Below are positions 14,814-23,624 of a DNA stretch of 64,000 nucleotides, piece by piece. Where the stretch lies: positions 19,379-83,378 of the forward strand of contig NZ_SPQP01000014.1 of assembly GCF_004571075.1 (NCBI RefSeq), read 5' to 3'. Made by a program: the position numbers and the translations under genes. Source of the stretch: Blastococcus sp. TF02A-35. GTDB taxonomy: Bacteria > Actinomycetota > Actinomycetes > Mycobacteriales > Geodermatophilaceae. Position 1 is the stretch's first letter. The number at the start of each line of letters is the position of its first letter. The notes under the pieces are model-generated. The model made no database searches. It was not told the origin of the DNA and worked only from the letters and a program-made list of their open reading frames with translations.

Positions 14814-16672
14814 CAGGCCACCTCGTGGTCAGCGATCGTGCGGTCGATGTCGGCCATCCGGTCAGTCAGGCGGATCGCGATCGGCTGAGCGGCATGCTCG
14901 ACCTCCGCCGCCAACCCGGCGCGTTCAGCCTTCAGCCCCTGGATGTGCCGATCCGTACGGGCGTGGTTCGCGCAGTTGGAGCGGCAGTCGTCGAGGCTTG
15001 GGGTTGCTCGCTCCGCAGACGACGCGGCAGGCGCGACATGGCATGCGGCGGTGCGCCGCTGGAACACGCACAGGGACAGGGCGCGGGGGTTGTCGTAGAC
15101 CTGCATGCCGGGCGTCTTGGCGAGGCGGCGCAGTTCCTTGTCGGTCATCTTGCTGCCCGCGTACTGGCTGTCGTATCGGCTGATCGCCGCCTCCAGGCGT
15201 TCGCGGGCCGGTCCGCTGATCCGACCGCCGTTGCGCCGCTCGTCGGCCACTTCTTCGAGGCGTTCGACGACGGCTTGCATCTCCTCCACGTCGATCAGCC
15301 CCTGGAGGCCCGCCTCCGCGCGGCCTGCATAGCCCTGCCCGGTCACGACCCGGACGTGCCCGTACTGAACTCCGAGTGCCACCTCGCCTAGCGGCTGACG
15401 GGCGATGTGCCACGCCAGAGTGCGCCGGAAGCGAGGCAGGGTGACGGCCCCCTGCGGGTCGGCGGGAATGGGCGCCCAGCCCCTCGCGGCGGCGAGGCCG
15501 TCGTTGACGTGGGTGATGAAAGCGGCGATCCGCCGGTGGGCCTGTTTGGCGATCATCCCCGCGCCGGGGCGACCATCGCGCCTACGGCGCCCCCGAGGTA
15601 ACAGCAGGTTGCTGTCGGCGTCTCGCGTGACGTGCCCATGCTCGTCGGTAGCGAGTGCGAGCACGTGTGCCGCTCGGATGGCGTCGGCGCCCGCCTTGAT
15701 GGTCAGCCACGGCTGCTCGCGCAGTTGACCGGCGCTGATGTGGCGACCGTCCGCATCGCGAACTCCCTTGAAGTGCTTGCCGCGAACCTCGTAGCGCAGG
15801 GCGCCGTTGGGCCTCGTGAGGACCGTCAGGCAGTCGCGGTCTAGGGAGAGAACTTCCTGGGGGCGCATGCCGGTCAGATAGGCGACCACGATCAGGCAGG
15901 CGCCCTGGAGCCGGTAGATCACGCCCTCCGGCAGGACCAGGTCATCTGTGTCGCCGTACTCGTCCAGGAAGTCGCTGATGCAGGCGATGGCAGCGGTCAG
16001 CAACGGGCTGATGGTCTCAGGGGCGATGGGGGGTGTCTTGTTCTCTCCACCCTGCGGGGTGCCGATGAACGGGATCAGGCCCTCGGTCAGCCACCGGGGT
16101 GGGGGCAGACGATCGGCTGGCGGCAGCGTCCACAGGCAGCCGTACAGGCGGGCGACAGCGAGCAGCGGAGCCGCCCGCGCCTGGTAGGTGTTGCGGGTCT
16201 GCCTGATGTGGGTCGCGTAGTCGCGCAGGTCTTCGGTGGTGACGTCCCCGAGGCGCCGAACGAGGGGCCGCTCGGTGTTCAGCCAGCGGGCGAAGACACG
16301 CCACGAGTGCACGGCGTTGAAGGCGGTGGCGGCCGACGGCCACTGGGCCAACGCGATCGTCCGCTGGCCCACCATCTCCTCAGCCAAGCCCTGGTTGAGC
16401 ATGGTCCAGGCGGCGGCACGCAGGACCTCGCGGAACCGCTCGGGCCACTCAGCCCAGGTGATGTTCCGCCGATCCATGGTGTCGCCGTGGTTGAGCATCG
16501 CCAGATCCCAGACGCCGTCCCCGTAGCGCGGGGCGGCGGAGGCGGCGTCGGCACGCACCTGATCGATTGGGAACGCGCTCATGGCCGGGTCCCAGGTCCA
16601 CGCCTCCGTGTCGCCGACGACTGAGTGGCCCCGACCATCAGCGGGGTGGCCGGTTCGGTCGGGAGCGGTCAC
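14813..16672 (-). CDS. Tyrosine recombinase, third of the trio
   Basis: 619 aa. The catalytic domain has Arg I in L-T-G-M-R-P-Q-E-V (about residue 267), a box-II region R-F-R-R-T-L-A-W-H (about 417) and G-V-Q-Y-G-H-V-R...G-Y-A-G, with Tyr near 448. The first His of the usual H-x-x-R is replaced. The C-terminal 150 residues carry several Cys/His (C-V-F-Q-R-R-T-A-A-C; D-D-C-R-S-N-C-A-N-H), a likely zinc-binding addition. Larger than a typical phage integrase (about 400 aa). It starts with GTG overlapping the second recombinase stop. Confidence 0.85.
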   Translation of the reverse strand: MTAPDRTGHPADGRGHSVVGDTEAWTWDPAMSAFPIDQVRADAASAAPRYGDGVWDLAMLNHGDTMDRRNITWAEWPERFREVLRAAAWTMLNQGLAEEMVGQRTIALAQWPSAATAFNAVHSWRVFARWLNTERPLVRRLGDVTTEDLRDYATHIRQTRNTYQARAAPLLAVARLYGCLWTLPPADRLPPPRWLTEGLIPFIGTPQGGENKTPPIAPETISPLLTAAIACISDFLDEYGDTDDLVLPEGVIYRLQGACLIVVAYLTGMRPQEVLSLDRDCLTVLTRPNGALRYEVRGKHFKGVRDADGRHISAGQLREQPWLTIKAGADAIRAAHVLALATDEHGHVTRDADSNLLLPRGRRRRDGRPGAGMIAKQAHRRIAAFITHVNDGLAAARGWAPIPADPQGAVTLPRFRRTLAWHIARQPLGEVALGVQYGHVRVVTGQGYAGRAEAGLQGLIDVEEMQAVVERLEEVADERRNGGRISGPARERLEAAISRYDSQYAGSKMTDKELRRLAKTPGMQVYDNPRALSLCVFQRRTAACHVAPAASSAERATPSLDDCRSNCANHARTDRHIQGLKAERAGLAAEVEHAAQPIAIRLTDRMADIDRTIADHEVA

Positions 16673-18468
16673 GTGTCATACCTCCGAGCCAGGGTGTTGT
16701 CGATCAACGCGCGGTCCTCGTCGGTGATGCGGCGGGCCGCGTCCTCGCGCTCGGCGGCGGTGAAGTGCCGGTTCAGCAGGTCGGTGAGCCGCAGCCAGTG
16801 CGGTGCCCAACGCGCCCAGGCGGGACTGTCCGCGAGGTGTTCGCGAAGCCCCTCCAGGCGCTGGTGCAGGTAGACCAAGCGCGGCAGGTGCCGGGGCACG
16901 ACGACCGCGTTAGTGCAGATCAAGCAGAGCAGGAACGAGACCCGGCACGTCTGGTGGTTGCTCAGCGGGCTGTGATCGACGTCTTTGCACGCCCCGACTG
17001 GCGTGTCTAGGACGCCGCTGTCGATGGCATGCGCAGTACGGGGGTCGAGGTCAGCGTCCTGCTGGCTTGCCTCCGCCGTGGCCCGCAGCACCGTGACCGT
17101 CAGGGTGGCGTGGTCCAGGGCACCGTTGAGCCCGTCCTCGGTGACGTCCTTGCTCTCTTCTCGCACCGTGGCGTCGTGGAGTTGGTAGACGTTGAGGTTG
17201 GTCGCCTCGCTGTGACCTTGCGGCCGAACCTGGCCGGTGTTCGTCCGTCGCAGCATCCGACGGTGGAACCGGACGGGTTGGCCCGCCTCGTCACGCAGGT
17301 TGACGTGGTCGGAGAACAGGCCCACCGCTCTCCAGAGGTTCGTCTTGCCCGACGTTGCTGCTGAGGTCACCCGGTCCAGCGCGCCCCGGCTTCCGTTTGT
17401 GCTGGTACGGGCGTAGATGAGGACGGCATTCAGTGGGGTGCCACGTCGGTCCATCGCTCGGCGCCCTGGGGCGGTGATCTCCAAGACTTGGCGCAGGACG
17501 CTGGCGCCCGTGCGCAACCCGGTTTCGACCAGCGTGTTCGCGATGTGTCGCCAAGCGCCGAGCCGGGGCTTGTCCAAGCCGATGTTGTAGACGAGTCGGG
17601 CCTCATCGCCGCTGTCGGCGCGACGGACGTCGTCGATGGTGAACGTCTTCCACATGTCCGGGTTCCAGCCCTCGTGCAGGCCGATGAGCGACATGATTGC
17701 CCCGGCTTCGACGGGGGTGAGGAACAGCCGTTCGACGGCCGTGACCCCTCGGCGACCGACGAGGCGTGCCGCCTCCGGGGCGATGTCCCTCGTGCCGTTG
17801 GCCAGGGTGATGCGGGGGACGTCGAGGTGCTCCTCCACGTGGGCGAGGAGAGCGCCCCAACGGCCCCTGTCCGTGTCGGGCTCAAGGCGCCCCGCCCGGT
17901 ACTCCTCAAGGAGCGCCCACGAGCCCAGGATGCGTTCGTGTGCCGCGTCGAGGACCTCGTGCCCAACCCGCAGCACCCGCCGGGCCTGATCGGTCGTGAG
18001 GCTTGGTTGCACTTGTGGTGTGCGTGTCTTCTGTCGCGCGTTGACGGCGAGCGCGGTTCGGGGCTGCAACTGGCCGGTGGCGACCAGCATGCGTCTCAGC
18101 GTGCTGAGAGAGGCCGCCCAGCCGGGAGGGCGCCCGATGACGTATTCGTCCCACGTGGCGCGGGTCAACTCGCTCAGGGAGGACAGGTGGTGGCCTTCAC
18201 TCTCCAGCCAGCGGAGGAAGTTGCCCACCGCATCCCACGAGAACTGGACCGTGGCAGGCCGTCGCCACGGCCCTCCTACGTCCACCTGGGTGGCGAACAC
18301 CTCCGCCAGAGCCTCGCGGATCGGTGGTGCGCAGGGCAGACGGTTGAAGTCCCAGGACCCCAGCGGCTCGCCGTCCTCTCCCACAGGGGTGAGCACCAGG
18401 TCCGGAGAGAGCACCGGCGGCCGGGTGTACCCCATGGGCGCCCGGTCGGTGCGCGTGTCCCGAGGCAT
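16669..18468 (-). CDS. Tyrosine recombinase-like protein, second of the trio
   Basis: 599 aa. Fold and size fit the site-specific integrase family (TnpB-like position). Box II is recognisable (F-H-R-R-M-L-R-R-T near residue 402; Q-G-H-S-E-A-T-N-L-N-V-Y near 412-424). Where Arg I should be, the sequence reads E-G-W-N-P-D-M-W (about 269), so the catalytic Arg may be missing or moved. The C-terminal region has a Cys cluster (L-L-C-L-I-C-T-N). Perhaps a regulatory or structural partner of the canonical first recombinase. It shares one base with the first gene (TGATG). Confidence 0.75.
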   Translation of the reverse strand: MPRDTRTDRAPMGYTRPPVLSPDLVLTPVGEDGEPLGSWDFNRLPCAPPIREALAEVFATQVDVGGPWRRPATVQFSWDAVGNFLRWLESEGHHLSSLSELTRATWDEYVIGRPPGWAASLSTLRRMLVATGQLQPRTALAVNARQKTRTPQVQPSLTTDQARRVLRVGHEVLDAAHERILGSWALLEEYRAGRLEPDTDRGRWGALLAHVEEHLDVPRITLANGTRDIAPEAARLVGRRGVTAVERLFLTPVEAGAIMSLIGLHEGWNPDMWKTFTIDDVRRADSGDEARLVYNIGLDKPRLGAWRHIANTLVETGLRTGASVLRQVLEITAPGRRAMDRRGTPLNAVLIYARTSTNGSRGALDRVTSAATSGKTNLWRAVGLFSDHVNLRDEAGQPVRFHRRMLRRTNTGQVRPQGHSEATNLNVYQLHDATVREESKDVTEDGLNGALDHATLTVTVLRATAEASQQDADLDPRTAHAIDSGVLDTPVGACKDVDHSPLSNHQTCRVSFLLCLICTNAVVVPRHLPRLVYLHQRLEGLREHLADSPAWARWAPHWLRLTDLLNRHFTAAEREDAARRITDEDRALIDNTLARRYDT

Positions 18469-20123
18469 CAGGCTTCATCCCCGGCCACGTCTAGGACCCG
18501 GTGGGACCGCTGGCTGACCAGAGTTTCGAAGGCATCGATGTCGTCGGCGGGAGACGCATCCGCGTCCGGCTTGGCTGTCTCGCGGACGAGCGTTTCGAGG
18601 GCCTTGACGTCACGAACCGGGCTGTTCTCTCCGTCGGGCTGATGGATCATGTCCATCAGCCACTCCATCTGGAGACCCCGTACTGGCTCCAGGTACCAGT
18701 TCCTGGTCGTTGTGACGTCGGCGTGGCCCAGCAGGTCGCGGACCAACTCCCACACGTTGCCGAACAGTCGCTGATACCGACGGCGCTCCTCGGCGTCGAG
18801 GCCGCTGTCGATCAGGTACGCGCGCTGAGCGGCGATGAGCATGTGTAGGGCGTAGGAGTGGCGCAGCATGTGCGGCATCGCGAAGAGGGCAACGCCTTCC
18901 CGCTTCAATCGCTCGTTCGCGGCCCGGAAGATGCCGTCCCACTCGCGGTAGGGGAGCGGTGTGCCGTCGTCCTTCAGCCACAGCCACAGGGGCTCCAGCA
19001 CCGCGCCGCGCTCCGTGGATACTTCTCGGTAGAGGCGCATGCGATCGGCGGCTGAGAGGTCGTCCAGCCGCTGCCGTACCGGCTCTGCCGTTGGCTCCCG
19101 AGGGTCGAGCGTGGTGACCTCGGTCCCCTTCCCGGAGCCATGCACCGCCACCAGCAGCAGGCGGTCCTCAACGCGCTCATAGCGACCCTGCGCCTGGGCT
19201 CGCTGTACGGCCTGCTGCCGCTGGAAGCGAATGTAGGCGTGCAGTCCCCGTACGTAGCGCCGTTCGAGGTAGAACCAGCGCCCCTTGCCGCCCTTCCCTA
19301 GGGCCTCGGGCACCCATCCGGTGACCATGCTGCGGGTGCCCTCGTCGGCCGGAATCTCCAGGGTCAACAGCGCGCCGCCCTCCTTGCGGCGCATCCCAGT
19401 GCCGTACAGCAGGTTGACGAAGGCGACGTTGCGAGCCTGCGTGCGTACACGCTCGACGCCACGAGGCAGTCCGTTCGCCCCGTAGTCCTCGAAGCCGATC
19501 TGGCGCCACCGCTCGACCGCGCGGCGGGTTAACCACCGGACGTTCGACTTCCTCGCGTTCGACGGTGCTTGCTCCGCCCGAGGTGTTGACGGCCTGTCGT
19601 GGCGCGAGCCTCGACGCGGTCCCCCGCTGCTCATCACTACAGGGCTCGCGGTGATCAACTTGTCGCTGGCTGCCCACCGGTACAGCGATGACACCGCTGC
19701 CAGCACCTTGACCCACGACGACCCGGTGATGAGTGTCTTCTTGCGGCCGCGACTGTCCTCGGTCTCCAACCGACGGCGGTCACGCCGCCGGAAGAACTCG
19801 AAGTTGCGCACGTCGTCGCTCGTCGCCCTGCACCAGTCGGTCTCCCCTCGGGTGTCGACGAGAAAGTTCAGCCACACCCTGATCTCAGTCGCGTAGGTCC
19901 GCTGAGTGTCGACCGCGTAGTTGGCCAAGTGGTCCGTCGTGTAGCGCAGCAGGCGCTGGTCAGGGACACCGCTGGGCGGAACGAACACGGCGTAGGGCTC
20001 ACGGTCGAGTTGGGCCAGGGCGCGGGCGCGCTCGAACTGCCCCTCGTCCCACAGCGCCTCAACAGGCGCAGGGGTCCGTTGGGGCGACACCCACACCAGC
20101 CGCCACTCGACCATGATCGACAC
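18468..20123 (-). CDS. Tyrosine recombinase, first of the trio (canonical catalytic site)
   Basis: 551 aa from GTG 20123; ATG 20114 (three codons in, AGGG eight bases before) is equally likely. All catalytic parts are present: Arg I in L-L-Y-G-T-G-M-R-R-K-E (about residue 241), H-M-L-R-H-S-Y (about 417), L-L-G-H-A-D-V-T-T-T-R-N-W-Y with the nucleophilic Tyr near 476. An N-terminal SAM-like core-binding domain precedes it. The start codon lies within the right inverted repeat, so binding of the recombinase to its own end could repress its expression. Heads a five-gene operon. Confidence 0.92.
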   Translation of the reverse strand: MSIMVEWRLVWVSPQRTPAPVEALWDEGQFERARALAQLDREPYAVFVPPSGVPDQRLLRYTTDHLANYAVDTQRTYATEIRVWLNFLVDTRGETDWCRATSDDVRNFEFFRRRDRRRLETEDSRGRKKTLITGSSWVKVLAAVSSLYRWAASDKLITASPVVMSSGGPRRGSRHDRPSTPRAEQAPSNARKSNVRWLTRRAVERWRQIGFEDYGANGLPRGVERVRTQARNVAFVNLLYGTGMRRKEGGALLTLEIPADEGTRSMVTGWVPEALGKGGKGRWFYLERRYVRGLHAYIRFQRQQAVQRAQAQGRYERVEDRLLLVAVHGSGKGTEVTTLDPREPTAEPVRQRLDDLSAADRMRLYREVSTERGAVLEPLWLWLKDDGTPLPYREWDGIFRAANERLKREGVALFAMPHMLRHSYALHMLIAAQRAYLIDSGLDAEERRRYQRLFGNVWELVRDLLGHADVTTTRNWYLEPVRGLQMEWLMDMIHQPDGENSPVRDVKALETLVRETAKPDADASPADDIDAFETLVSQRSHRVLDVAGDEA

Positions 20124-20164
20124 CCTGGCAGGGGGGTGCGACAGGTCGGTACAACGACACGCCT
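20111..20164 (-). repeat. Right terminal inverted repeat (54 bp)
   Basis: Reverse complement matches 91-144 at 50 of 54 positions. It contains the start codon of the first recombinase at its inner edge, and lies 13 bp inside the right core (versus 15 bp on the left). Confidence 0.85.
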
Positions 20165-20167
20165 AGT

Positions 20168-20491
20168 TCAGACAGAAATGGACACCGGCTCGACCAGCGG
20201 CGAGAGCTCGCGCAGCAGGCCCATGACGACGTCGGAGGTGCGCCGGTAGGCGGCGAACCGGCCGCCGAGGAAGGCCGTGCCCGGCGGGCAGCGGCGCCGG
20301 GCCTCCGCCGTCGACATGGCCGAGCGGGCGCCGTAGGCCCGGGCCTCGTAGGACGCCGTGGCGACGACGCCGCGCCCGCCCACGCCGCCGACGACGACCG
20401 GCCGTCCGCGCAGCGAGGGCTTGTCCCGCTGCTCGACCGCGGCGAAGAAGGCGTCGAGGTCGAGGTGCAGGATGCTCGCCTCTCGCCTCAC
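20168..20491 (-). pseudogene. dinB: Host dinB, 5' part, truncated by the element
   Basis: Encodes the first ~105 residues of host DNA polymerase IV ([33 protein letters not shown]), then S-V-stop from the element. It ends just before the catalytic D-E pair, so the product is inactive. The GTG at 20491 overlaps the tenA stop (GTGA), so host dinB appears to be the last coupled gene of the thiamine operon. The 3' part is at 1-75. Confidence 0.88.
20178..20184. other. Right attachment core (ATGGACA)
   Basis: Second copy of the 7-bp core. Here the host frame reads V-S-I and then two foreign residues (S-V) before a TGA supplied by the element. Confidence 0.8.
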
Positions 20492-21192
20492 CCCTCCATT
20501 GTCGACGGGGCCGCGGGGCGGGGCCGGAGAACGCCCCACTGCTCGCGGTCCCAGGCGGCCTGCCAGAACGCGTGCTCGTACCGGACGGCGGTGGTGAACG
20601 CCTGCTGCATCGCGGGCTCGTCCTGGGGGGCGGTCGCCGCAGCCGCGTCGGTGAGGGCCCGGGCCCGCCTCGTGGCCTCCTGGAAGCCGGGCTCGGCGTA
20701 GGCGTCGACCCAGCGCCGGTACGGGTGGCCGGGCGCCGTCGCGGCCTGCCGGGCCAGCCGTGCGCCTACGTCGGCGTACACCCAGAAGCAGGGCAGCACC
20801 GCCGCCGCGCCGACCGCGTAGGGCGCCGTGGCCGCCGTCGCCACCAGGTAGGAGACGTAGCCCAGGCACGTGGGTGACGCGGACGCCGGACCCGCGGACG
20901 TCCCGAGCAGGTCCTCGGCGAGCAGGTCGGTGTGCAGCTGCCCCTCCACGACGGCGCACCCGTGCGCGGACGTGGCCCAGAACGCCGCCGCTCCCGCGTC
21001 CGGTGCCCGGGCCGCCAGGAGGGCCAGCGCCCGCGCGTAGCCGGCCAGGTAGAGCGCGTCCTGCTCGAGGTAGTGCCGGAAGGCGGCGCGGGCCAGCGTC
21101 CCGGCGCCCAGCTCGCTCAGGAACGGCAGCTGGTCGATGGCCGCCCGCAGCTCCGACGTCGCCGCCCACGCGCGGTCGCTGAACGACGTCAC
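20488..21192 (-). CDS. tenA: TenA/THI-4 family aminopyrimidine aminohydrolase
   Basis: 234 aa. All-helical TenA fold that hydrolyses damaged thiamine pyrimidine to HMP in salvage. Recognisable elements: [12 protein letters not shown] near residue 38, [11 protein letters not shown] with the active-site Cys position, C-F-W-V-Y-A-D-V-G, and [11 protein letters not shown] with the C-terminal catalytic Glu. GTG start overlaps the thiD stop; its own stop overlaps dinB. Confidence 0.92.
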   Translation of the reverse strand: MTSFSDRAWAATSELRAAIDQLPFLSELGAGTLARAAFRHYLEQDALYLAGYARALALLAARAPDAGAAAFWATSAHGCAVVEGQLHTDLLAEDLLGTSAGPASASPTCLGYVSYLVATAATAPYAVGAAAVLPCFWVYADVGARLARQAATAPGHPYRRWVDAYAEPGFQEATRRARALTDAAAATAPQDEPAMQQAFTTAVRYEHAFWQAAWDREQWGVLRPRPAAPSTMEG

Positions 21193-22001
21193 GCCGGCCA
21201 GATCCCGGCGAAGTGGTGCACCGGGCCGTGCCCCGAACCGATCCCGAGGCTCTCGCCGGCGGAGAGCGCCCGGTGCAGGTAGTCGCGGGCGCTGTCGACG
21301 CGGGGGAGCCAGTCGTCCCCGCCGTCACGGGCCGCGAGTGCCGCGATCGCCGACGACAGCGTGCAGCCGGTGCCGTGGGTGGCGGTGGTGGCGACCCGTG
21401 GCCGGCGGGTGACCCGGACACCGCTCCGGTCGGCGAGGACGTCGATGCTCTCGGCGCCGTCCAGGTGACCGCCTTTCAGCAGCACGGCCCCGCAGCCCAG
21501 GGCCAGCAGCGCCAGCGCCTGCTCGACCATGCCCTCCTCGTCGGTTGCCGGCGCGCGGTCGAGCAGCGCTGCGGCCTCGGGGACGTTGGGCGTGATCAGG
21601 TCGGTCACCGGCACGAGCACGGTGCGCACCGCCTCCACGGCGGCTGCGTCGATCAGCCGGTCCCCGCTGGTCGCCACCATCACGGGGTCGCAGACGACCG
21701 GACCGGGCCGGCGCTCCGCCAGCACCTCGGCCACCGCGCCCACGACCTCGGCAGAACCCAGCATGCCGAGTTTCGTGGCGTGCACCTCGACGTCGTCCAG
21801 CAGCGTGCGCAGCTGCTGTGCGACGAACTCCGCCGGTACGGGGTGGATCCCGGTGACCCCCCGCGTGCTCTGCGCAGTCAGCGCGGTGAGCACGGCCGTG
21901 CCGTAGACGCCCAGGGCGCTGAAGGTCTTCAGGTCGGCCTGGATCCCGGCCCCGCCGCTGGGGTCGCTGCCGGCGACGGCGAGCGCCACGGCGGCGGTCA
22001 C
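21189..22001 (-). CDS. thiD: Hydroxymethylpyrimidine/phosphomethylpyrimidine kinase
   Basis: 270 aa. Ribokinase-like kinase phosphorylating HMP and [18 protein letters not shown] substrate motif at the N-terminus, [22 protein letters not shown] and [13 protein letters not shown] with the catalytic Cys-proximal anion hole. GTG 22001 overlaps the thiE stop (GTGA). Confidence 0.96.
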   Translation of the reverse strand: MTAAVALAVAGSDPSGGAGIQADLKTFSALGVYGTAVLTALTAQSTRGVTGIHPVPAEFVAQQLRTLLDDVEVHATKLGMLGSAEVVGAVAEVLAERRPGPVVCDPVMVATSGDRLIDAAAVEAVRTVLVPVTDLITPNVPEAAALLDRAPATDEEGMVEQALALLALGCGAVLLKGGHLDGAESIDVLADRSGVRVTRRPRVATTATHGTGCTLSSAIAALAARDGGDDWLPRVDSARDYLHRALSAGESLGIGSGHGPVHHFAGIWPA

Positions 22002-22669
22002 GACCGTGCTCCCGTGCGGCCGCGGGCGATCTCCCTGCGCAGCTCCCGGGCCGCCGCCCCCGGGTCGCCGGCGGTGCAGACGGCGGAGACGACGCAGACG
22101 CCGTCCACACCGGTGGCCGCCGCCTCGGCCGCCCGTGCCGGACCGATCCCACCGATCCCCACCGACCGGATCCCGCCCTCCCGGGCCGTGGCCGCCAGCG
22201 TGGCCACCTGGTCGAGGCCGAGCGCGGGGGCGGTGTCGGGCTTGGTCGGCGTGGCCCACAGCGGGCTGAGTCCCACCAGGTCGACCGTGCCCGCCGGCAG
22301 GGTGAGGAGCGCGTCGAGCTCCGACGCGGAGGAGACGCTGACGCCCAGCAGCCGGTCGGGCCCCAGCAGGGCGCGCGCCTCGGCGGCCGGCAGGTCGTCC
22401 TGCCCCACGTGCAGGCCGTCGGCGCCGGACCGCAGCGCCACCTCGGCGTCGTCGTTCACGATCAGCCGCACGTGGTCGTACCCGGTCAGCGCGGCGCCGA
22501 CGGCCCTCGTCAGCTCGAGGAGGTCGGCCGGCGCAGCCTCCTTGTCCCGCACCTGCACCGCGGTCACCCCACCGGCGACGGCCGCCCGCACGACGTCGGC
22601 CACGGGACGTGGCCGGCAGAGCACCGTGTCGGTGACCAGGTAGAGGGTGGGGTCGAGGGGCGGCCTCAC
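21998..22669 (-). CDS. thiE: Thiamine-phosphate synthase
   Basis: 223 aa TIM barrel joining HMP-PP and thiazole phosphate to thiamine phosphate. L-Y-L-V-T-D start, V-Q-V-R-D-K-E, L-I-V-N-D-D, D-G-L-H-V-G-Q-D-D, G-V-S-V-S-S, G-L-S-P-L-W-A-T-P-T-K and S-V-G-I-G-G-I are the family's diphosphate and Mg sites. GTG start overlaps the thiM stop. Confidence 0.96.
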   Translation of the reverse strand: MRPPLDPTLYLVTDTVLCRPRPVADVVRAAVAGGVTAVQVRDKEAAPADLLELTRAVGAALTGYDHVRLIVNDDAEVALRSGADGLHVGQDDLPAAEARALLGPDRLLGVSVSSASELDALLTLPAGTVDLVGLSPLWATPTKPDTAPALGLDQVATLAATAREGGIRSVGIGGIGPARAAEAAATGVDGVCVVSAVCTAGDPGAAARELRREIARGRTGARS

Positions 22670-23463
22670 GCCTCGGCCCGGACGTCGGCGGCCGCCAGGG
22701 CATCCCCGTCCACCGCGGCGAGCGCGTCGAGCCAGTGGACGAGGAAGGTCCCCGGACCGGCGGCGGTGGCGGCGGCGCGCTCGGCGGCGACGGCGACGTG
22801 CGCGTGCGCGGCCACCGTTCCCAGCAACGGGTCCCCGGTGGCCGCGACGTAGGCGGCGACCAGCGCCCCCAGGGCGCAGCCGGCGCCGGTGGTCCGCGTC
22901 AGCAGCTCCGAGCCGCCGCCGACCCGCACGGTCCGCGTGCCGTCGGTGACGAGGTCGACCGGGCCGCTGACGGCGACCACGCCGCCGGTGCGGCCCACCA
23001 GCGCGGCTGCGGCGGCGGTGGCGTCGTCCACCGCCGCCGTGCTGTCCACGCCGCGGCCACCACCGCCCGCGCCGGCCAGCGCGAGGACCTCCGAGGCGTT
23101 GCCGCGGACGACCGCCGGCCTCAGATCGGCCAGCTCACCGGCGAGCTCCGTGCGGTAGACCAGCCCGCCGACCGCGACCGGGTCCAGGACCCACGGGGTG
23201 CCGGCAGCGCCGGCCGAGCGGGCGGCCAGCAGCATGGCCTCCGCCGTCCGGGCGTGGACGGTGCCCACGTTGACCAGGACCGCGGAGGCGACGGCGGCGA
23301 AGTCCCCGGCCTCCTGCGGTGCGTCGACCATCGCCGGGGCCGCGCCGGCGGCCAGCAGGGTGTTGGCGGTGACCGTCTGGACGACGGTGTTGGTGAGGCA
23401 GTGCACCAGAGGTGCGGAGGCGCGCAGGCCCGCGAGGGCAGCGCGCAGATCGTCGGCATCCAC
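22666..23463 (-). CDS. thiM: Hydroxyethylthiazole kinase
   Basis: 265 aa. Salvages thiazole alcohol by phosphorylation. P-L-V-H-C-L-T-N-T-V-V, A-P-A-M-V-D-A-P-Q-E, L-D-P-V-A-V-G, R-G-N-A-S-E-V and T-G-A-G-C-A-L-G-A (catalytic Cys loop). GTG 23463 is chosen because any further upstream start would place coding sequence inside the TPP riboswitch; the riboswitch's 3' end carries AAGGGA as the ribosome binding site. First gene of thiM-thiE-thiD-tenA-(dinB). Confidence 0.94.
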   Translation of the reverse strand: MDADDLRAALAGLRASAPLVHCLTNTVVQTVTANTLLAAGAAPAMVDAPQEAGDFAAVASAVLVNVGTVHARTAEAMLLAARSAGAAGTPWVLDPVAVGGLVYRTELAGELADLRPAVVRGNASEVLALAGAGGGGRGVDSTAAVDDATAAAAALVGRTGGVVAVSGPVDLVTDGTRTVRVGGGSELLTRTTGAGCALGALVAAYVAATGDPLLGTVAAHAHVAVAAERAAATAAGPGTFLVHWLDALAAVDGDALAAADVRAEA

Positions 23464-23470
23464 GCCGTGA

Positions 23471-23545
23471 CATCCCTTCGCCAGTACGAACTGGAGCAGG
23501 TTCGACGGGTGTGTTCTCAGTCCCCGGTCGGGGACACCCCGTGCC
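23471..23545 (-). promoter_or_regulatory. TPP riboswitch (THI box)
   Basis: On the minus strand the order of conserved pieces is CACGGGGTG, then GACTGAGA, ACACACCC, CGAACCTG, CCAGTTCGTACTGG and GCGAAGGGATG, the thi-box signature with the TPP-binding CUGAGA loop. It ends 8 bases before the thiM GTG and includes AAGGGA, the probable ribosome binding site, so translational control by sequestration is expected. Confidence 0.93.
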
Positions 23546-23624
23546 ACTTACGCCCGCGAACCTACCCGGGACGTGGCGGGTGCTGCACTCGCGGTCCGGG
23601 CACCGGTCGCGCTAGGTTGCCGCG

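Larger units (their letters stand above)
76..20177. mobile_element. Tn554/recombinase-trio-like element inserted in dinB
   Basis: About 20.1 kb. Boundaries come from the split dinB reading frame and the 7-bp core on each side; 54-bp imperfect inverted repeats lie just inside (91-144 and 20111-20164). At the right end, minus strand, are three overlapping tyrosine recombinase genes followed by a zinc-finger protein and a coiled-coil protein, resembling the TnpA/TnpB/TnpC set of Tn554-class elements. Cargo comprises a second dinB, copper and cadmium/lead-type metal genes, regulators and a nuclease module. No relaxase, type IV secretion, phage or replication genes were seen, so it looks like a site-specific transposon rather than a conjugative element or prophage. 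Known parallel: Tn554 uses a site in radC, also linked to DNA repair. Confidence 0.88.

Noticed and set aside
76..20177. Conjugative element or prophage
   Set aside because: No relaxase, coupling protein, type IV secretion, capsid, terminase or replication genes are visible within the boundaries.
23464..23547. Longer ThiM with an N-terminal extension
   Set aside because: The extension would be encoded by the TPP riboswitch and has no homology to ThiM.
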